In this document: in pieces, positions 14,754-25,090 of the stretch
How the letters are laid out: each line of letters starts with the position of its first letter
Position numbering within the stretch: position 1 is the stretch's first letter
Source of the DNA: Ashinkailepas kermadecensis
Lineage: Eukaryota > Arthropoda > Thecostraca > Neolepadidae
Length of the DNA: 64,000 nucleotides
Direction of reading: 5' to 3'
Assembly (NCBI GenBank): GCA_034440615.1
Contig: JAOTOM010004114.1
Location: forward strand, 1-64,000
Made by a program: the position numbers and the translations under genes
The notes under the pieces: model-generated
The model's database searches: none
The model's input: the letters and a program-made list of their open reading frames with translations, nothing else
Told to the model about the DNA's origin: nothing

Positions 14754-15129
14754 TCTCCATGTGGCCAGGGACTCAGAGCAGTGTGAGCTGGAGGTGAGCA
14801 TGATGGGTATGGTAGAGTTGACGGATAGCGTGGAGTGTGGGGTGTGAGGTGTTGTGTATGGCTGCAAGAGCGTCAATGGATAAACGTGAGTAAGTGCAGA
14901 TGTACGTTCCACGACACATCAAGCTGGTGGCAACACACCGTCTCAGATTTGTGTGTAAATACATCTATGGGGTTATTTTATGTTCCGTTTCGAGCTGTGC
15001 AGCTTTGAGCTTCATCAGAACAACGATCACATAGTTATATCCTTCATCATTTGCGCGCGATCACGGCACATGGTTATGTTTAGCGCATCAATGTTGCGTT
15101 GTAAAATTGATTGGAGGACCAATCATAGG
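14754..15129. other. No recognisable gene
   Basis: Unique-looking sequence between the gypsy remnant and an R1 copy. Confidence 0.5.
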
Positions 15130-15310
15130 TATAGGTTTCTGAAAATTATTGATAGGGCACAATGCATGATGGCAATGGGCGGACCCACATGGATTGGGGA
15201 GGCATACCACCTAGGGTCCCATGATAAAAGTTTAAATTATTCGGAGGAAAAACCAACATGGGGGGGGGGCAAGTACCCTACCAAAAGCATACAGAGCCAC
15301 ATCCCTGGGA
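15130..15310 (-). repeat. Dispersed repeat family R1, copy 2
   Basis: In reverse it reads through TATGCTTTTGGTAGGG, a C-run, TTATCATGGGACCCTAGGTG, GGGTCCGCCCATTGCC and TGTGCCCTATCAATAATTTT, the same block order as 3345-3530. Confidence 0.75.
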
Positions 15311-16438
15311 CCAATTTATGTTTTGATGACATTTTTTTCCGGAGGGAGGCGCCAACGGCTGCAAACAAAACTAAGTGCGTGGGAGAGGTGTGCACTCGAG
15401 CGTTCTGGAAGGGCGCCCCCATCAGCTCCATTGCGAAGCTTCGATCTGATTGGGGGAATCAATGATTGGGGCCAATGGCCCCATTAGCGCATGCAAAGTG
15501 ACACCCTAGTTTTAGCGCCACATACCATGAAGGAAAATAATTTAAGTAGAAGTAAAAGTGTACATTTATTAGTTGGCATTGAGCTGAAGAATATCTAGGC
15601 TAGTTTGAATTTGCATTTTTGTAATATTGTGCCAAGCCGCCGAGCCGTTGTGCATTGATTCCACATTTCCGCAGTGACTGTTTTCAAAGATGAGCGAAGT
15701 AAACATTGTTCACCAAAACGTGGAAACAGTGTCATGTTTAATATACATTTTTGTAATGAATATGACTTCAAATACACCTCAAATGCATACATTCCTGGAA
15801 CAAGTTTTGTCTTCTTCCAGTCTGACACAATATTTCTTCCTAAGATGTAACATAGCTAGAAGAAAAACCTTGTTGCAACCTGTTTACTTCGCTGACTAGA
15901 AAACCAGCTAGATTGCCAGTTGTATTCCATATTGAATGCTCAGTGCCAACGGTTGTCCCAAGTTAGAAATGCAGCTTGTTGCACGCCAGAATTTAGGTTT
16001 AATGCAATTAAAACTGAAAAAAAAACACAAACGCATCTGCATGGCTTTCTTCTTAATATGCGAGACTAACGACGTTTATCAAGGCACGTAGGAAGGTTAC
16101 ACACCTACTGATTAGGCATGTAGCAATAGACTACATGCCTAGTATCCTATAGCTTATATTTGGCGAATATTTTCAACTATAATTGGAGTAGACTAGTATA
16201 ATTGTAGCGGGTGCTGCCCCCTGGCAGAGCGTAAGTGCTGCCATCTAAAAAGTATGGAAGGTTCCACCTCTGGAAGTCATCAGGATATTTTAAGGGGTGG
16301 TGGAGGTACTGATCCAGTGACGTCACCAGGAAGCTGTGTTAAACAGGTGAAGCTTTGACTGTGGCCATTTGAGGTTCAAAATGGGTGCTTTTGTCGTCTT
16401 CACACACAGCCTTCGCCAACGAAATCGATCGTCTAGAT
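15311..16438. other. No recognisable gene
   Basis: AT-rich with short open frames. A TGACGTCA palindrome lies at 16318-16325. The last 8 bp, GTCTAGAT, are the target duplication of the adjoining hAT element. Confidence 0.5.
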
Positions 16439-18731
16439 CAGGGTTTCTCAACCTTTTTTCGGCAGTGGCCCCCTCGAAGGCAATTTGAGTTATCGTGGCC
16501 CCCCTGGGTTACTGCATCTTGGGAAGTAGATATAGTAATGATTGTAGTTTGGATATAACTATGGACTTGAAATTCATACTCTAATTGTAAATCAATGGAC
16601 TTCATAATTTGGGTGAAAATTGTATTTCAAAACTCACAAATAAGCATAAAACAATAAGGAATCCAAGTACAATCAGCGTCTGTCTTTAACGCTTTTCAAC
16701 TTCATAATTTGGATGAAAATGTTATTTTAAAACTAAAAAATCATTATAAAACAATAAGGAATCCATGTACAATCAGTATCTGCCTCCAAACGCTTTTCAA
16801 TGGGATCCCTGCGACTGGTGTAGGGCTGCCAAATTTTCAATGTTTGGCTCCAGCGTCGTCAGAGCGAGACGTAGATCGTCTCTTTTCTCGATGTCGAGGC
16901 GATTTCGAGTCCTCGAAAATAGATAAATAACCTTACTGAAGCCTGACACCACCAAGTAGGATGTTATAAAAACGAGTAATAACAATTTCACTTGTTTCAA
17001 GAGTAGTGGGTACTTTTTAGGCATTTCTTCGCTAACCCACAGCTTCTGACGTATTCCGTGTTTGAATCTCGCTTGAGCTGTTGTGTCGTTTTGCAGTGCT
17101 ATGAAGTTTTCTTGTTTGGTGGTGTCAACGTCAGATGCATCGGCAACGAATGGATCTACAAACCAGTGTGGCATCGTCATTTGGAGGTCAGAGAAACGAG
17201 CTTGCATATCATGCAGCTGCTTCAGATGGTCAACATACACGACTAAGTCATCATCAATCAGCTCGCTGGATGTAGCTCCCAAGGAGGGAAACTGAACAAA
17301 CTCTCATCTCCCTAAGTTCAACGAGAACAGCTTGAGTTTCCAGTTGAATGCAGCGATCGCCTCGTTGCGGGACAGCAGTTTGGAGTCTTTCCCTTGGAGC
17401 TTTTTGTTCAGGACATTCAGCTTGTCAAAAATATCCGACAGGCAGAAGATGTCGTACTTTGCATCAGTAAGTCTCTGGCCAAGTTCTGTTCCACTCAAGA
17501 ACGAGATAACACTACCCCAAAGTGCAACAAAACGACGCACGCGGTTGCCCTTCAACAACCACCTGACTTAGGTGTGCAATACCAGTCGTTCAAATTCGTC
17601 ATCATTCTCTTCGCACAAGCGCTGGAAGAGGCGATCATTCAGTGCACTTTTTTATGAAGATGACAGCCTTGATAACGCGCCCTAGCGTCTCGTGCAGACG
17701 TCCTCCCAGTTTTTTTTGGCAACCAAGTGCTGTCGGTGAACAATACAGTGAATGCAGACATCAGGCACAGCTTTTTTTCAAGTGGACATTGAACCCCCGA
17801 TACTTTGCAACCATAGAAGCAGCACCATCTGTTGCACAAGCCAAAACGTTCTTGAACGGAATGTTGTTCTCCTCAAAATAGGCCTCGACTTTTTTTTGAA
17901 GATGGATTCGCCTGTAGTGTCAGTCGTTAGCTTCAAGGCGAATTTCTTGACATTTCTTGATATACATCATCAATATCAAGAAACCTCACAAACGCCACCA
18001 GAAGAGCAGAATTATCGGGAAAGTTGATTCGTCGATCTGTAGTGAGAACTCGTTCACCTGCAGTTTCTAGATTAAATGTCTTTCGACATCCACCGCCATT
18101 TCGTCGATTCGCCGTGATACTTATGAGTTGTTCAGAGGAATAACACCAGTTACTTCTTGCGCTCTCTCATTCATGACTGTTGAGAGGACAACGGACACTG
18201 CAGGCATGATTATATGTTTGCGTATAGTATGCGGCTTACCAGCTTTTGCGATCAAATTCGCTATCTTGTAGGAAGCCAATAGACCTCGGTCTATTTTACA
18301 GCTTTTTTTGGTGAACATCTGATTCACAGTCATCCTTTTTTGCGAGGCTGTTCCCTGTTTTGGCTGTTTTGGCGAGGCTGTTCCCAGCCTCGCCCAGCTG
18401 ATCGTAAGCGATGTTTTGATTGAAGGTTTCGACTTCCATCCCATTTCGCCACTCCACTCATCACATAATTATTTAGTATAATATGTTAAGGTTATGGTAC
18501 ATGAAATGCATACCTAAAACAAGTCATTTTCCCCTCATGAATGCCATGAATGCACTAACATCAAATTATTAGGCATATATCAGCAACGCAAACTTAACAA
18601 CATTACAATAGTTACTTACTGTGAGATGTTCTGTGGTCCCCCGTGGCCCACCTTTTCCTAATTCTGTCCTGTGGCCCCTGACAATTTATCATGCCCCCAG
18701 GGGGCCATATGGCCCACGTTGAGAAACCCTG
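16439..18731 (-). mobile_element. hAT DNA transposon with intact target duplication
   Basis: The 2,293-bp element begins CAGGGTTTCTCAAC and ends with its exact inverse GTTGAGAAACCCTG; both termini then run into TGGCCCC-type sequence. The 8-bp GTCTAGAT flanks it on both sides (16431-16438 and 18732-18739), the duplication length typical of hAT elements. CAGGG/CAGTGGTTTCTCAACC-like ends are typical of Charlie-type hATs. The interior holds a broken transposase on the minus strand. The perfect duplication alongside a decayed interior suggests that this copy was mobilised in trans or decayed after a single insertion. Confidence 0.95.
16797..18444 (-). pseudogene. hAT transposase pseudogene, ZBED5/SCAND3-like
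   Basis: Fragments in order on the minus strand: about 18444-18121 with ASYKIANLIAKAGKPHTI; 17839-17639 in another frame; 17558-17304 with LSDIFDKLNVLNKKLQGK; and 17282-16797 with a hAT C-terminal dimerisation segment including TSYLVVSGFSKV, RTRNRLD and DDLRLAL. This is the order of ZBED5/FAM200/SCAND3-type hAT transposases. Frameshifts and stops separate the pieces, and the N-terminal BED finger is not seen. It is not translatable as one protein and sits wholly inside the 16439-18731 element. Confidence 0.9.
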
Positions 18732-18739
18732 GTCTAGAT

Positions 18740-19698
18740 CATTCAGGGATCAATCAGTGCCACGAGAGCATCTTTTGAAAGGTTGATACGTGTTGCATGC
18801 ATAGAAGCGTTCCTTGACCCTCTCCTTGCAGCTATGAAGGCATCTACAACAATGGATTCTGGCGAAGCATCCGATGTCACACATAAAGCTGAAAACCCCA
18901 GGAAGTTATCCAATGATAAGATGTATTGTTTCTCTTCTGACTGATAATGCAACACGCCAGTCACCCACATCACACGCATGTATTGTACGGTCGGTGTACA
19001 TGACATCGAACACGTAACACATATTAAAATTGCGCACGAAATGGTGACTTATTCCTGTTGCTGTGCGTCTCCCGTATCTCTCACAAACTGATCTTCATCT
19101 GGCGTAATTATTTTTTGCCTGGAACACCAAACGACCTACAGCACATTGTACTGGTCACTTTCAATGTATTTACGTTGTCCGTGTTGATATACAATACAGA
19201 AACAATGCGGCCTCATGCACCTCACCCGCTCTCTCACACGGAACTGGCTCACACGGCAGCGGCCGGCCGGACAAGAGTATTTTAAAAGCGGCCCGCCAGC
19301 TCATCACACAAAACAAAAACGTCTGACAAAACCCGACGCCCGGCTTCACTGACACCATGGGGACGCTGCGGGACAGCAGTGCCGGAGCGGTCCGACCCGG
19401 CGCCTCGGGCGTCAGCCACTTCCCGGCCGGCTCACATAGTCTCAACACTGGCCACGCCCTGCGAGGGCCGCGCGGGCCCGATATGGCACTTCAGCGGCAC
19501 GCCTCGCCCCAGCAGCGCGCGCGCGCTATCACATGTGTCCGGCGCGCCGGTGCTGCCGCGCGCCTCAGCGTCGCGCGCGCGGCGGCACCGCGTTAAGTGG
19601 ACGCACACGCGCGCGCGCGCCCCATGATATCGATGTTCGTGTGGCGCCCCGGCTTGACTAGAGCCGCGTAGGAACGCTGGGTACACGCCCGCGCTCGA
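18740..19698. other. 3' flank of the Mint gene
   Basis: This follows the Mint stop codon on the minus strand, so part should be 3' UTR. I found no clear AATAAA on that strand. 19350-19620 is GC-rich with a CG run at 19607-19620. On the plus strand a TATTTTAAAAG (19277-19287) is followed about 70 bp later by CACCATGG, which opens an 80-codon frame with no known domain; I treat this as chance. Confidence 0.45.
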
Positions 19699-19770
19699 TC
19701 AGATGTAGACGGGCGACTCCTGGCCCGTCAACAGCCGAAACAATGACGTTGGCATGGTTTTCATGTGGAT
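19699..19770 (-). CDS. Mint: Mint terminal exon (C-terminal tail)
   Basis: 23 codons plus TGA. The acceptor is CCGTTTCAG before ATC CAC ATG, and the exon encodes IHMKTMPTSLFRLLTGQE and ends PVYI. The IHMKTMP start and the PVYI end are hallmarks of X11/Mint C-termini. In vertebrate X11 this tail folds back into the PDZ1 groove as an autoinhibitory ligand, and the terminal Tyr-Ile needed for that is kept here. Phase 0 matches the donor of the preceding PDZ exon, whose last residues are GE, as in the family. The stop is at 19699-19701. Confidence 0.96.
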   Translation of the reverse strand: MHMKTMPTSLFRLLTGQESPVYI

Positions 19771-19965
19771 CTGAAACGGAGGATGTGGGCAAACGTTATG
19801 CGCGCCGTGGCCAATCAGTGCCGAGCTCGCCGCACCATTTTCTCGCTGAACAATCAGCCATAAATTGCGAAACGAGGCCAGACCGAGTGAGACAAACGAT
19901 GCCGAAAAGCTATCAAAACAAAACTGAACGACCGTCAATCCCCGAGCTGCCACGTGACATTTGCA

Positions 19966-20153
19966 ACGACACCGCTATACGAGCAGTCGGTATCGAATAC
20001 ACAACGCTAAAACGACACCACTATACGAGCAGTCGGTACCGAATACACAGCGCTAAAACGACACCAATATACGAGCAGCCAATACCGGATACACAACACC
20101 TAGCACGACACCACCATACGAGCAGTCGGTACCGAATACACAACGCTAATACG
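19966..20153. repeat. 46-47-bp minisatellite in the last Mint intron
   Basis: Units beginning ACGACACC and containing ATACGAGCAGTCGGTA start at 19966, 20012, 20058 and 20105. Four copies differ at a few positions. Confidence 0.93.
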
Positions 20154-20304
20154 GTGACGGTTCTTGGCGAAATTGGATACACACTATACACATTGTCAAC
20201 ACTCACCAGCAAAGCATGCAAGTCCTATCTCGCCAGCGATGTGGCCATTGTACCTCACCTTCAGTTGACGTGACCTCCTAGACTTCGTCTCACCAATGGC
20301 GTCG

Positions 20305-20420
20305 CCCCCATGACTTCACTTGTCCCACCGTCCCGGACTCAGGACCTCACCTCTCCTGCTTCCCCTGCCCCACGATCTCAGGATCTCACCTGTCCTAGTG
20401 CCCCGGCATCATGACCTCAC
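20305..20420 (-). repeat. Tandem copies of the PDZ-exon splice donor
   Basis: Read on the minus strand, the real donor GAGAG|GTGAGGTCATG is followed by GACAG|GTGAGATCCTGAG, then GAGAG|GTGAGGTCCTGAG, then GACAA|GTGAAGTCATG. The donor cores on the plus strand start at about 20413, 20382, 20343 and 20312 (spacing 31, 39, 31 bp). Each unit carries a donor close to consensus. These units lie inside the intron directly downstream of the exon. Confidence 0.85.
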
Positions 20421-20894
20421 CTCTCCCACTGATGTGGCCAGCAGGCTGACGATTCTGTCGTGCGGCACGGCCACCACGCTCTGGCTGTTGATCTCGATGA
20501 TGCGGTGGCCGACGCGCACGCCGCCCCGCTCGGCGATGCCGCCGCGCAGCAGGCTGCAGATGACGCCGTTCTGCACGCTGAAGCCCAGCTGGTACTTGGT
20601 GTCGGGCCGGCGGATGCGCACCTCGACCACGGGCGGGCACGGCACCACCGTCAGCTTCACCACGGTCGCCTGCTTGGCGTTCTTGACGTACGTCTGGCAG
20701 GCGGCCAGCGGCAGGCCCACCAGGCTGATGCCGTTCAGCGCGATGATCTGGTCGCCGATGTTGAGCAGGCCGCAGCGGGCGGCGGCGCCGGCCGGAGCCA
20801 AGTTGGCGATCACCACGGTCGGCACCAGCGAGCCCCAGCCGGACTCGACGATCACCACGCCCAGGATCTCGCCCTTCTGCTTGGGCACCACCAC
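20421..20894 (-). CDS. Mint: Mint exon with tandem PDZ domains
   Basis: 158 codons, phase 0 at both ends (acceptor GGTCCAG before GTG GTG GTG; donor GGAGAG|GTGAGG). Residues 1-85 are PDZ1, opening [20 protein letters not shown] with [11 protein letters not shown] and GLPLAACQ. Residues about 90-158 are PDZ2, opening [19 protein letters not shown] with [19 protein letters not shown]. The two domains are joined by only a few residues, as in all X11/Mint proteins, where the pair acts as a unit. The [18 protein letters not shown] stretch is among the most conserved in the family. GC at third positions is high. The large antisense frames over this exon are shadows. Confidence 0.97.
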
Positions 20895-21195
20895 CTGGAC
20901 CGCATGAGCGTACATGTTCAGACACTTGGCTTGGGGGGGGGGATCACGATCCTCACACGGACTTGTCACGGTAGCAAAATACACGGCAGTCAACCGACAA
21001 GCCTTTGTGTACGACTATATGTAGCCTTACATGGGGGATCAGCATTTGACACCAGTATTATTGTGATTATCAAGCGTTGCCGCTGATATTTGCCATAGCT
21101 ATGGCCATTCAACGAGGTTAGTAGTCTCGCATTAACAAAATATTAGTCGTTTTTTCCGCGCTATGTGCAAATACGTACTCATACTGTCCTCTTAC

Positions 21196-21378
21196 CTCCT
21201 TTTGCAGTTCCTTTTTGGCAAACATTTTTAGCTCCTCGCCGAATATCTCCTGGGAGTTCAGCACCTCTTGGTAGTCCATTTCCTTCACAAAGCTGTGATC
21301 CTCAATGCCGTTCGCCTTCAGGAACTCCATGTAGGCCACTTGGAACGCCTGTCCTATAGACTGGGCGATAAACTGAGC
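21196..21378 (-). CDS. Mint: Mint exon, PTB C-terminal helix and linker
   Basis: 61 codons, phase 0 at both ends (acceptor ATGTTGCAG before GCT CAG TTT; donor AAGGAG|GTAAGAGG). Residues 1-25, AQFIAQSIGQAFQVAYMEFL, form the long C-terminal PTB helix that packs over the peptide groove. Residues about 35-60, with YQEVLNSQEIF and MFAKKELQKE, match the extra helix after the PTB that in Mint1 limits APP binding. The exon joins directly to VVVPK of the PDZ exon. Confidence 0.96.
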
Positions 21379-21639
21379 CTGCAACATATCAACGTAAACT
21401 TTCTGCGTTAATTGGGCAGGATTATCCCCAGTTCTTCCAATGTCATTTCTCTATAATATGTACGAAAGGTGACAAGTATACTATCTACCACATTAAGTTT
21501 CATTACAGTAGTCAAGTACGCAAATGGGTTTAGTTTTCAAGAACTTCACTGACGCTGGTGCAGAAGTTAGGCAGACTGACGTGCTGCTAAGCCAAGCCAC
21601 ATTACTCAGGGCTGTTACATATTACATGTCATAGCCAAC

Positions 21640-21732
21640 ATCCCACCTCTCGCCTCATCACGCACCTCATGTCATTGCCTTCCAACAGGTGACATCTCAC
21701 CTCTCGTCACCCTCCAACACGCGGCGTCTCAC
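21640..21732 (-). repeat. Tandem copies of the PTB-exon splice donor
   Basis: On the minus strand the real donor GACGAG|GTGAGACG is followed by a second GACGAGAG|GTGAGATG, then CATGAG|GTGCGTG, then GCGAGAG|GTGGGATG. The copies are spaced about 32, 33 and 21 bp. Flanking words such as GTGTTGGAGGG and CTGTTGGAAGG are also repeated, so the unit is a short minisatellite that includes the exon end. Confidence 0.8.
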
Positions 21733-21888
21733 CTCGTCGCTCTCGAACACGTGGCAGATCATCTTGGGCAGCGTGTGCAGGTCGCTGGCGATGTCCGCGG
21801 TGACGCGGCGGCGCGCCATCAGCACCACCAGGTCGCCGATGTCGGCGATGTACGAGATGGTGCGCAGCGCGTGGTCCATCATGATCTC
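21733..21888 (-). CDS. Mint: Mint exon, PTB central strands
   Basis: 52 codons, phase 0 at both ends (acceptor GGGCCGCCAG before GAG ATC ATG; donor GACGAG|GTGAGACG). It encodes [28 protein letters not shown] and [10 protein letters not shown]. The ISYIADIGD strand lines the NPxY-binding groove in this family. The loop between MARRR and MICHVFES is about 13 residues, shorter than in vertebrate APBA1. Its acceptor lies within about 20 bp of a large minisatellite. Confidence 0.96.
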
Positions 21889-21904
21889 CTGGCGGCCCAG
21901 CAGT

Positions 21905-22748
21905 GGTCGGTCAGACGGGCGGCTCGGAGTGGGCTGACCGCCGGGCCGAGACACCGCCTCAGACGGGCGGCTCGGAGACAACTGGCCGCCGGGCCGAAAC
22001 ACCGCCTCAAACGGGTCGAGACACCGCCTCAGACGGCCGAGACACTGCCTCAGACGGCCGAGACACCGCCTCAGACGGACCAGACGCCGCCTCAGACGGA
22101 CCGAGACACCGCCTCAGACGGACCGAGACACCGCCTCAGACGGCCGAGACACCGCCTCAGACGGACCGAGACACCGCCTCAGACGGCCGAGACACCGCCT
22201 CAGACGGCCGAGACACCGCCTCAGACGGACCGAGACACCGCCTCAGACGGCCGAGACACCGCCTCAGACGGACCGAGACACCGCCTCAGACGGCCGAGAC
22301 ACCGCCTCAGACGGACCGAGACACCGCCTCAGACGGCCGAGACACCGCCTCAGACGGACCGAGACACCGCCTCAGACGGACCGAGACACCGCCTCAGACG
22401 GACCGAGACACCGCCTCAGACGGCCGAGACACCGCCTCAGACGGACCGAGACACCGCCTCAGACGGCCGAGACACCGCCTCAGACGGACCGAGACACCGC
22501 CTCAGACGGACCAGACGCCGCCTCAGACGGACCGAGACACCGCCTCAGACGGACCGAGACACCGCCTCAGACGGACCAGACGCCGCCTCAGACGGACCGA
22601 GACACCGCCTCAGACGGACCGAGACACCGCCTCAGACGGACCAGACGCCGCCTCAGACGGACCGAGACACCGCCTCAGACGGACCGAGACACCGCCTCAG
22701 ACGGACCGAGACACCGCCTCAGACGGACCGAGACACCGCCTCAGACGG
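21905..22748. repeat. 21-22-bp minisatellite directly upstream of a Mint acceptor
   Basis: Roughly 40 copies of a unit containing GAGACACCGCCTCAGACGG, in interleaved variants (GGCCGAGAC, GGACCGAGAC, GGACCAGAC). The near end contains longer, diverged units with GGGCGGCTCGGAG. On the gene strand it lies just upstream of the 21888 exon start, where a polypyrimidine tract and branch point would be expected. Confidence 0.97.
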
Positions 22749-25003
22749 CACGGCGCCGGTCACGTGACCGTCACGAAAGCGGCACACATGGTATCGGTGA
22801 TATCGCTGTCGGTGTAACGTAACGTGGTAGTGTTCTACGGACGCTGGCTACCTACAGGCGGCTAGCAGTCAATGATCAGCTCGGGGCAGTTCCCAGAGAC
22901 TGCTTTCCCGCACACGTTCGAATGCTCTATAAAATATCCCGAGTCTACAGCCCAGACTACAGACGGCCATCAATAGAAAAACAGCACCAGCAGCGGCGGA
23001 ACCAGTGGGGAACTAAAGCACTCTTCCTGCCTTAACCCGGCAGCCACTGCTTGGCGTGCTCACCCAAACACCACTCACTGGGGGTGGTTCCCCTCGTAAC
23101 TCCGGAACAAATAGACGGGTCGAAATGAAACCCAGCACAAAGCCTAACAACTTTCATCGCGTCATACTGAGTTGTGTTGACCTCGAGGTCACCGACAACG
23201 TCACAGGTCATGTCAAGTAAAGAGTGAACATGCTTGATCATTGCTTAGCTCTATAACATGTCTATAGATGTTTCGCATCGGTGAAAACTGAAGGAAAATT
23301 GCAAGAACTGTCACTCTCATGTATCACATGCACGTGGTCAAATCAAGTTCAGTTCAAATGAGGTCATACGAGGTTACCGTGCATTTGCATAGACCTGCGG
23401 CATGCGATGCATATGTCGGTTAAAATACAAGTTGAAGAATAAAATCGAGATTATGCAGTCGCATATATAACCAAAAAGAACTGAAGCCCTCACCCCAGTT
23501 TTGCAGCACTATACGTCACGGTATATATGTCACGCTACACCGTCTTTAATTGGGTCCCTATCCCAGGAAATAATCGAGGACAATTCAACATAACTTGAAT
23601 GTTGAATTCGAATTCAGCGTGCATTTGTACCCTACTGAAGTGAGAAAAAGAATTTTCAGTAATATTTTTATATGTCGCAGAAAAAAACAGGTCACCCAAT
23701 GACCTCAAGGATGATGCTTCGCCGTGTTTCGAGTCATTGGTAAAGTAAGCCCACAAATAGAAAGTTGTACGTGAACCTAAATACTAACGAACAACACGAT
23801 AATTTTATGCATATAAATAATATATTTACACAAGAATACAACACACATTTGACCTATTATAACTTTGAATCACGTCATCCGATTGACCTAGCACACCTGA
23901 AGGTATGACAATCATATCTAAATGTGTTCTCACTCGCGCGCATTTAGTAATTTTAACCTTCCATTAATGAAGTAATTAGTGCCGAAACGTGAACATCAAT
24001 ACATGACTTCATGATGCTCTTTTGACCTGACCTCTAATGACTGAACTTACTGAGACTGAGCCCAGTAGCGACAGCGGCTTCGGCGTTATTCCAGATAAAC
24101 CAGGGGAAAATCTCCAACCCCAGTAATTCGCAAGCTAAACCACAACATTCCGCGTGTCAGAGCCCGTGGTCTTCCTGTCGCGACACAATTTACCGATACG
24201 TCAACCATATGACGTCGACTGTACGGGAAACAATGTCAAATGTGGTTTGTGCCGCCACCGACACCCGCATGTTCCGCCGGTGTGCCGCACCGTCCGAGTG
24301 CGCCGCACCCTAACATCCGCCATTTGCCATTCTGCGGCTTGAAGCGGCGCAAGAGACCGCCGTTTTGTTCCGGTGTTGCTGAGGTCGGCCTTCAGTGATC
24401 ACCGGCCAGCGCGCGTCAGAAGTAGCCCACCCAGTAGCGGCGGCACGCGGGCAGCAGTACCCGCCGTCACGGCAGCTGCAGCTAACGTGCCCACCCCACC
24501 GGCCAAACGACGTCGACAAATGGAGCCGGCGCGTTCCCGCCGGGGCGCCGTTCACCGCACCGCGCCCTAATACAGTGTCACCGACATCAATCATGGCGAA
24601 TGCCGGGCGGGCCAATATGGCGGCCGGCTAAGGGTCACGGCGACGACCATTTTCGATCCGATCGGCCGCCGATCACGACGGAACGGGCCGTCGAGTGTCG
24701 AGCGGCGGCGGCGGCTACCGAGCCCTTCGGGCGTCGCCCGGCCGCCTATTGTCCCCCAGGGCGGCCCAGGTCCGGCTCTGCCAATCTCGCCACATCACGC
24801 CACCGACGAGCTCGTCGAAATGCGCTCGCTCCGGCGGCTGAAGAAAGCCCGCCCCTCTCCCGTCAAAGCCAGCGAGTTGTGGGCAATGTCCGTGTGGAGC
24901 CGGTCACCGAGCCAGGATCATTAGTCAGGACGCACTGATATCGGTGAAGCTGCCTGGACCAGCTGGACTCGAAGCCTGCGTGGTGCCGCCCGGCTAGGCA
25001 TAC
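22749..25003. other. Mint intron; no gene, GC-rich block near 24.3-24.9 kb
   Basis: AT-rich sequence from 22.8 to 24.1 kb with no coding signal, then a GC- and CpG-rich block at about 24230-24930. Open frames in the block are composition-driven. Confidence 0.5.
24300..24660. promoter_or_regulatory. Cluster of GCCAT (YY1/Pho-type) motifs in a CpG-rich block
   Basis: Within 360 bp are CCGCCATTTGCCATTCTG, ATCATGGCGAAT and AATATGGCGGCC plus CGACCATTTTCG. AANATGGCGGC is the YY1 consensus and GCCAT is the Pho core. The block could be an intronic promoter or regulatory element of Mint, but base composition alone raises the chance of such motifs. Confidence 0.25.
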
Positions 25004-25090
25004 CTTGAGGTCCGTGTTGAGCACCATAATCTTCTCGGTTGATATGAACAGGTCCACGTCCGTGCTGGGCTGCGTCTCACCGTCAGGAAC
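25004..25090 (-). CDS. Mint: Mint exon, PTB early strands
   Basis: 29 codons, phase 0 at both ends (acceptor TGCCGCAG before GTT CCT GAC; donor CTCAAG|GTATGCC). It encodes VPDGETQPSTDVDLFIS and IMVLNTDLK, the DGE-x-QP-x-T-x-VDLFIS signature of Mint PTB domains. It joins in frame after either PTB-start exon (45707-45849 or 39241-39993). Confidence 0.95.

Noticed and set aside
19357..19596. 80-codon frame after CACCATGG and a TATA-like word
   Set aside because: It lies in a CpG-rich stretch with low-complexity Arg/Ala content and has no family match. A promoter cannot be shown from this.
20320..21086. Long plus-strand frames at 20.3-21.1 kb
   Set aside because: They are antisense shadows of the GC-rich PDZ exon, which has clear family identity on the minus strand.
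21751..22817. Plus-strand frames of 300-340 codons over Mint exon and minisatellite
   Set aside because: One end is antisense to a real PTB exon and the rest is minisatellite.
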